DNA of 18,919 nt from Legionella genomosp. 1. GTDB lineage: Bacteria; Pseudomonadota; Gammaproteobacteria; Legionellales; Legionellaceae. Where the stretch lies: positions 1 to 18,919 of the forward strand of contig CAMDJY010000002.1 of assembly GCA_945901145.1 (NCBI GenBank), given 5' to 3'. Positions 14,861 to 18,919 of the stretch are shown here, in pieces. The notes under the pieces were generated by a model. That model searched no databases. It saw only the letters and a program-made list of their open reading frames with translations, and had not been told where the DNA came from. Each line of letters opens with the position of its first letter. Position 1 is the first letter of the stretch. The translations under genes were made by a program, and so were the position numbers.

Positions 14861-17200
14861 ATGATGAAAATTCGATTTGGTCTTGGTGTTTTTTTATTTT
14901 TAGTACTGACAAATATATATGCCGCTGTAGATCCGATTAGCTGGTCATTAAGTCCTGCTTCAGGATTTCCAACGGTATTTACGGGTGAAGTTGCTGCTGT
15001 TACCTATACATTTAGCGTGCATCCAAAATTTCCGGCGCCGGTATCTATATCATTAAATATACAATTTTCGGGATCCATTGAAGGTTTTACGATCACGAAT
15101 GGTTGTAAAAATCAACTCATCCCTCCGGGAGCGTTTTGCACGGTTTTGATATCTTATGTGCCAGTAGATATTTCTGAGAAAACCATTCAATTGAGTTATC
15201 AATACAACGATAATGTCATTCCTTTGCCTCAATTGAGTGTAACGGGGGCAGGGCAAAGGCCTCAGTTGGTTGTTGGCACGATTTCTGGACTACCTGATAC
15301 AATTATTTTGAATCCTGTGCAACATCCAATTTTTACGGTGACCTATACGAATACTGGTGCGGCAGATGTTACTGGTTTTGCCGGAGATGCTGCAGGTCAA
15401 AATTTACTGTCAACGACACCCAGCAGCAATGCAACAGTATCTGTTGTACCTGCAAGCAATACGTGTGGTACCTCAGATAACCCTACTGTCATCAGGCCAG
15501 GAGATTTTTGCACGATTCAAGGTCAAATTAATCCAGTCAATGTAGGAGATGTGCTAGTCTCAGGTTTGTTTACCTACAATAATAACACTGCTACTGCAAA
15601 CCCTTCTCAGGAAACTTCGATTATTAGTTCAGGTTCTTGTGTGACGGCCGCAGCTACTTTAAAGTTTCAAGATTCGACATTTCAATATGCAGACAACATT
15701 CTTGAATTTACGTACACAAATTCATGTGATGTGCGAGCGACTCTCGGTGATGTGAGTTTTACTGCCTCAGGCACATCAACGAATCCAACGATTTTGGGTG
15801 CGCCTTATAATCAGGCTTATGATCAATGTTCAAATACAACATTAGCTGGACATAGCAGTTGCAGTGTATTAGTTTCAGTGATTCCACAAACTGCGGGGAC
15901 GTTAACAGTGACGGCTTCTGCAACCTCAGGTTCACCCGTAACCGCCTCATCTGCTACTCAAGTTCAAGTTCCGCAATATAATCACAATGTAACTTTTGTG
16001 AATCAATGCCCATTTCCAGTTTGGTATGGTGTGACTACACCTGTTGGGTCTTCAGATCCTACACTAAATCCATCTCCAGCTGCTTATTTGCTCCCCGCCC
16101 AAGTGGTGGGCGCAGCCCCATCGACTAAAACAATTACATTTGGCGCCAATTCTTATAACGGCATCATGTTACCGAGAACGGGTTGTACTTTAACTGCAGA
16201 TGCCTTTATTTGTAAGACAGGCGATTGCAATTCAGGAAAAAATGGACAATGTTCAGCGACAGCTTATGAACCGTTTACCAGAATTGAGGAAGTCTTTTAT
16301 ACGCCCACTTTTGTTCCCCAGGGAAATTATGATATTGCTTTAGAGGATGGGACTAATATTCCAGTTGAATTCAAGGGGCTTGGACCAAGCAGTAATCAAT
16401 ATACTAATCCAGCTGCCTCATTCGTATGCAGCGGAGCAGGTGCACCAATTCCAATTCCTTTTGATAAACCACCTTACATGAATGGTATCAGTTTAGGTGC
16501 TTGTCCATGGACTTACGCAGTGCCGACGACGCCGGCCAATTCTTCAGCTTTATATAATTTCGTCTCGAATGATACCCAAGTCAATGATTGCTCTCAATGT
16601 AGTTCTGGAACGTGTGGGTTAGCTTATCAAACAACACCTGAAAATCAGAATGTTGTATTAGCTTGCGGTCAATTGCTTGGGTTTTGGTCGTTAACGACGT
16701 TAGGGACCGTTCATTATGTGGGCAACCCTGCTTATGATCCCAATATAGTTTTTCAGTTTGATAAAAATTTGACTAAGATCAATGGTTTCCAATCAGGATA
16801 TCCCCCAGGTGCCTCTGCCTATGATCTTTATGCATGCCAGCCACAAGGCAGCACACTACAAACGTGTTACCCGAGTACCGATAGTACACTGTGCTGCGGT
16901 GCTCAAAACTGGAATCAATTTGGCAGCTATGGTGCATATTTGACTGCACAAGCATCAAATGCAACCGATGGCGTCAATCCAGATTGGCTGAATGCCGGAA
17001 CTTTACCGATATCACCTTACGATTCCATCCTATGGTTAAAACAAGCTTGCCCAACCGGGTATTCATACCCGTTTGATGACCCGTCATCTTCGTTTAATTG
17101 TAATTATAGTGATGCCGAGCAAAGTAAGGCGGTTGCCATGGATTTTGAAGTGGTGTTTTGTCCGGGCGGACTTCATAGTAATTTATCTAAAGAGCCTTAG
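14861..17200 (+). CDS. Large secreted protein with Ig-like repeats and a C-terminal thaumatin-like domain
   Basis: The 779-residue product has a signal peptide (1-21, cut near YAA) and about three beta-rich Ig-like modules, with cysteine hairpins Cys82-Cys93, Cys202-Cys217 and Cys323-Cys334. Residues 376-769 look like a thaumatin family domain: FVNQCPFPVWYGV at the start, RTGCTL (439-444), CKTGDC (451-456), NYDIALEDGTNIPVEF (489-504), CSQCSSGTCGLAY, TLCCG and ACPTGYSYPFDD (729-740), ending FEVVFCPGG. Eighteen cysteines lie in this part; plant thaumatin-like proteins have sixteen, in eight disulfides. Arg439, Glu476 or Glu477, Asp491 and Asp496 fall where the acidic cleft residues lie. A region at 603-655 looks inserted. 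Function is unknown; plant relatives include antifungal and glucan-binding proteins. Two bases separate it from the SPOR-barrel gene, so both are co-expressed. Confidence 0.82.
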   Translation: MMKIRFGLGVFLFLVLTNIYAAVDPISWSLSPASGFPTVFTGEVAAVTYTFSVHPKFPAPVSISLNIQFSGSIEGFTITNGCKNQLIPPGAFCTVLISYVPVDISEKTIQLSYQYNDNVIPLPQLSVTGAGQRPQLVVGTISGLPDTIILNPVQHPIFTVTYTNTGAADVTGFAGDAAGQNLLSTTPSSNATVSVVPASNTCGTSDNPTVIRPGDFCTIQGQINPVNVGDVLVSGLFTYNNNTATANPSQETSIISSGSCVTAAATLKFQDSTFQYADNILEFTYTNSCDVRATLGDVSFTASGTSTNPTILGAPYNQAYDQCSNTTLAGHSSCSVLVSVIPQTAGTLTVTASATSGSPVTASSATQVQVPQYNHNVTFVNQCPFPVWYGVTTPVGSSDPTLNPSPAAYLLPAQVVGAAPSTKTITFGANSYNGIMLPRTGCTLTADAFICKTGDCNSGKNGQCSATAYEPFTRIEEVFYTPTFVPQGNYDIALEDGTNIPVEFKGLGPSSNQYTNPAASFVCSGAGAPIPIPFDKPPYMNGISLGACPWTYAVPTTPANSSALYNFVSNDTQVNDCSQCSSGTCGLAYQTTPENQNVVLACGQLLGFWSLTTLGTVHYVGNPAYDPNIVFQFDKNLTKINGFQSGYPPGASAYDLYACQPQGSTLQTCYPSTDSTLCCGAQNWNQFGSYGAYLTAQASNATDGVNPDWLNAGTLPISPYDSILWLKQACPTGYSYPFDDPSSSFNCNYSDAEQSKAVAMDFEVVFCPGGLHSNLSKEP

Positions 17201-17223
17201 CGTTAAATTTCTTTAAAAATCAC

Positions 17224-17258
17224 CTTTATGTTAAAATAAATATCATAAAGTATTTTTT
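17224..17258 (+). terminator. Weak AT-rich hairpin with T run after the thaumatin-like gene
   Basis: CTTTATG (17224-17230) and CATAAAG (17244-17250) are perfect inverted copies with a 13-base loop, followed by TATTTTTT. The stem is AT-rich and the loop long, so termination would be weak. TATCAT at 17241-17246 could instead be a -10 element for the next gene. Confidence 0.4.
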
Positions 17259-17267
17259 AGGGAAAAT

Positions 17268-18919
17268 ATGTATCCATCTATTGTAAATAGTAATGCTCAG
17301 CATTATGGTTTTAAAGCGGCAAATTTGATGTATTTGCGTGATGAAGTCTTGCAAAATAAGCAAACTGTCGTTATTCCTGATTTTGTGGGTATTTCAAAAG
17401 ACGATGTGATTACATATTTGGACCAACACGCGCCAGGATGGATGGCTTTGTGGCATCAATTTACCGAACAGCAAAGTAGCCCTGATGTCATCGATGCAAT
17501 TGCTGCAAAAACCTTGCAAGCATTACAACAAGAAATTAGACGTGTTTTTGGTGAACATCAGTTTACTGTTAGCGGATTGCCTCAAGCTCAACGGTTGATG
17601 GTCAGAAGCACAGGAAATGAAGACAGGGTTGATATTGCCAATCCGGGTGGCAATGAAAGTGTCGTCAGCGATCGGGATCCTGAAAATATTTCTCGGGCGA
17701 TTGGTGAGGTGATTGCCTCTTATTTTAGCGTTAAATCCATGTCTCAGCGGTTGAAATCAGGCGATGATATTACACAAAAAATGCCAACGCTGGCATGTAT
17801 GCTCCAGGATTTAGTGAGCGAGGAGCTTGAAGCGCGTTTACCGCCAGTATCTGGGGTGATGTATACGGATCATCGAGGAAATGTGTATATTCAAGCAGCT
17901 CCAGGGCATGGTGAGCTTGTTGTGAATAGTCGCGGTTATTGTGATGATATATATATCACTCAAAAAAACAGCATATTTAAAACCGTGAGACGCAAACCCT
18001 ACCGATTGGAGCCCGGATTAAAATATAAAAATAACTCTGCAGTGCTTGAGTGGCGTGAAAGTCTTTCGGATAACATGGTACTTAAGTTAGCGGATGTAGC
18101 ACGTAAAATAGATCAAAAATATGCTATGAGTATGGATATAGAATTTGTTTATGATACTCATGCTAAAAAAATTAATATTGTTCAAGCGCGAGTACGCGTT
18201 GAAGGGGTGATAAATCAGTTGCCAAACGCTGTAACATTACACTATTTAGCGAATCATCCTGATATTGCTAGATATAAAGGCGAGATGGTCACGTTTGGTG
18301 TGATGTCTAGTGTTTTGGTTAAGCAGCCAGAACAGATTCTAGTCTGTGATGCGATTGAACAAGCTTTGCGTCTCTGGAATCAGCATAAAGATGTTATCAA
18401 AGCTGTTGTTGTTAGAGACTATGCCGCGAATACTTCTCATGAAGCTGCTTTGTTTAATTCTAAAAAAATTCCTGTATTGCGTCTCAAGCAGCTTGATGGT
18501 GTAAGAACTTGGGTGCGTGAATTGGGTCTAGACATGACGTTGGTGCTCGATCCACAAAATCGTTCTATTTTCCGAATTCCGTCGGTTGATTTGGAGAAAA
18601 CTGGTGAAGCATGTCCAATTCAAGATGGAATTTATCATTCTCTGATGACGGAGCATGTGACTCCCTCAGCAAGACCTTTTTTTTCTAGAACAGCTCAATT
18701 TACATCATTCACAGCTAGTGAGCGAAAAAAATATCATTCGTTGCAGCAAATACAAGAAGACTTGCATCAGCTATCTTTACTTTCCCCTGGGCGGCAATCC
18801 GAATTACGGGAGATATTACAAAACTTAGTGCTTTTTGCTTGTCATGTCTTGAAAAAAGATTCGAGTCCCTTATCTTCCCAACTATTTTCTGCAATAGTCA
18901 TGGCTGCATTTGAATTATT
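17268..18919 (+). CDS. Partial PEP synthase / pyruvate phosphate dikinase-like phosphotransferase (C-terminus outside window)
   Basis: From the ATG at 17268 the frame stays open for 550 codons to the right edge. Residues 1-310 resemble the ATP-binding domain of PEP synthase and pyruvate phosphate dikinase: GFKAANL (14-20), VRSTGNED (112-119), SGVMYTD (195-201), PGHGELVV (212-219) and DIEFVYD through INIVQARV (290-309). Residues 380-404 resemble the phosphohistidine swivel domain, with AANTSHEAALFNSKKIPVL and candidate His391; the usual motif is GGxTSHAA. No pyruvate-binding barrel is visible in the part present; residues 440-550 are helical and unlike it. The enzyme may therefore be a dikinase-like phosphotransferase of other specificity, as rifampin phosphotransferase is. 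No signal peptide. AGGGA four bases before the ATG is the ribosome site. Family fairly sure, substrate unknown. Confidence 0.78.
   Translation, partial: MYPSIVNSNAQHYGFKAANLMYLRDEVLQNKQTVVIPDFVGISKDDVITYLDQHAPGWMALWHQFTEQQSSPDVIDAIAAKTLQALQQEIRRVFGEHQFTVSGLPQAQRLMVRSTGNEDRVDIANPGGNESVVSDRDPENISRAIGEVIASYFSVKSMSQRLKSGDDITQKMPTLACMLQDLVSEELEARLPPVSGVMYTDHRGNVYIQAAPGHGELVVNSRGYCDDIYITQKNSIFKTVRRKPYRLEPGLKYKNNSAVLEWRESLSDNMVLKLADVARKIDQKYAMSMDIEFVYDTHAKKINIVQARVRVEGVINQLPNAVTLHYLANHPDIARYKGEMVTFGVMSSVLVKQPEQILVCDAIEQALRLWNQHKDVIKAVVVRDYAANTSHEAALFNSKKIPVLRLKQLDGVRTWVRELGLDMTLVLDPQNRSIFRIPSVDLEKTGEACPIQDGIYHSLMTEHVTPSARPFFSRTAQFTSFTASERKKYHSLQQIQEDLHQLSLLSPGRQSELREILQNLVLFACHVLKKDSSPLSSQLFSAIVMAAFEL

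Overview
The window is a compact, AT-rich stretch of a gammaproteobacterial chromosome. A Mip-type FKBP isomerase, ErpA, MnmA, XseA and YceD, together with secreted DUF1566 and Ig-like proteins and small outer-membrane barrels, suggest a relative of Legionella, Coxiella or Berkiella (order Legionellales). This placement is inferred from gene families only, and the species cannot be named from the sequence. No tRNA, rRNA, CRISPR array, transposase or phage gene was seen. No gene-free gap exceeds about 115 bases.

Layout from left to right. (1) 1-1496, minus: a large open gene of unknown function running off the left edge, Lys- and Glu-rich with no signal peptide. (2) 1570-3353, minus: a rhomboid protease translationally coupled to xseA. 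(3) 3465-4160, plus: a Mip-like periplasmic or surface peptidyl-prolyl isomerase, ending in a hairpin terminator shared with the convergent pha genes. (4) 4218-8344: a polyhydroxyalkanoate (PHA) locus. phaB, a phaR-like regulator and a broken phaC lie on the minus strand, and a complete second phaC is divergent on the plus strand. The broken synthase has lost about 68 codons and its reading frame, so polymer synthesis should depend on the intact copy. No phaA thiolase is present here. (5) 8350-9838, minus: mnmA then erpA, housekeeping genes for tRNA thiolation and Fe-S delivery. (6) 9923-13599, plus: yceD without its usual partner rpmF, a secreted Ig-like/DUF1566 protein, a small outer-membrane barrel, and a ThiD-ThiE fusion that lacks the first half of ThiD. 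(7) 13668-17200, plus: a SPOR-domain plus beta-barrel protein and a large secreted protein with a C-terminal thaumatin-like domain. (8) 17268 to the right edge, plus: a protein with the ATP-grasp and phosphohistidine swivel domains of pyruvate phosphate dikinase or PEP synthase, cut by the window end.

The most unusual part is 10374-17200. Two cell-surface pairs (secreted protein plus beta-barrel) flank a thiE remnant. The two barrels look paralogous, and both secreted proteins carry repeated cysteine-hairpin Ig-like modules but end in different C-terminal domains, DUF1566 and thaumatin. This could be a surface-display or secretion pair that has been duplicated, but that is inference. The same interval separates yceD from rpmF and abuts the truncation of thiDE, as expected if a surface-protein block was inserted or the region was rearranged.
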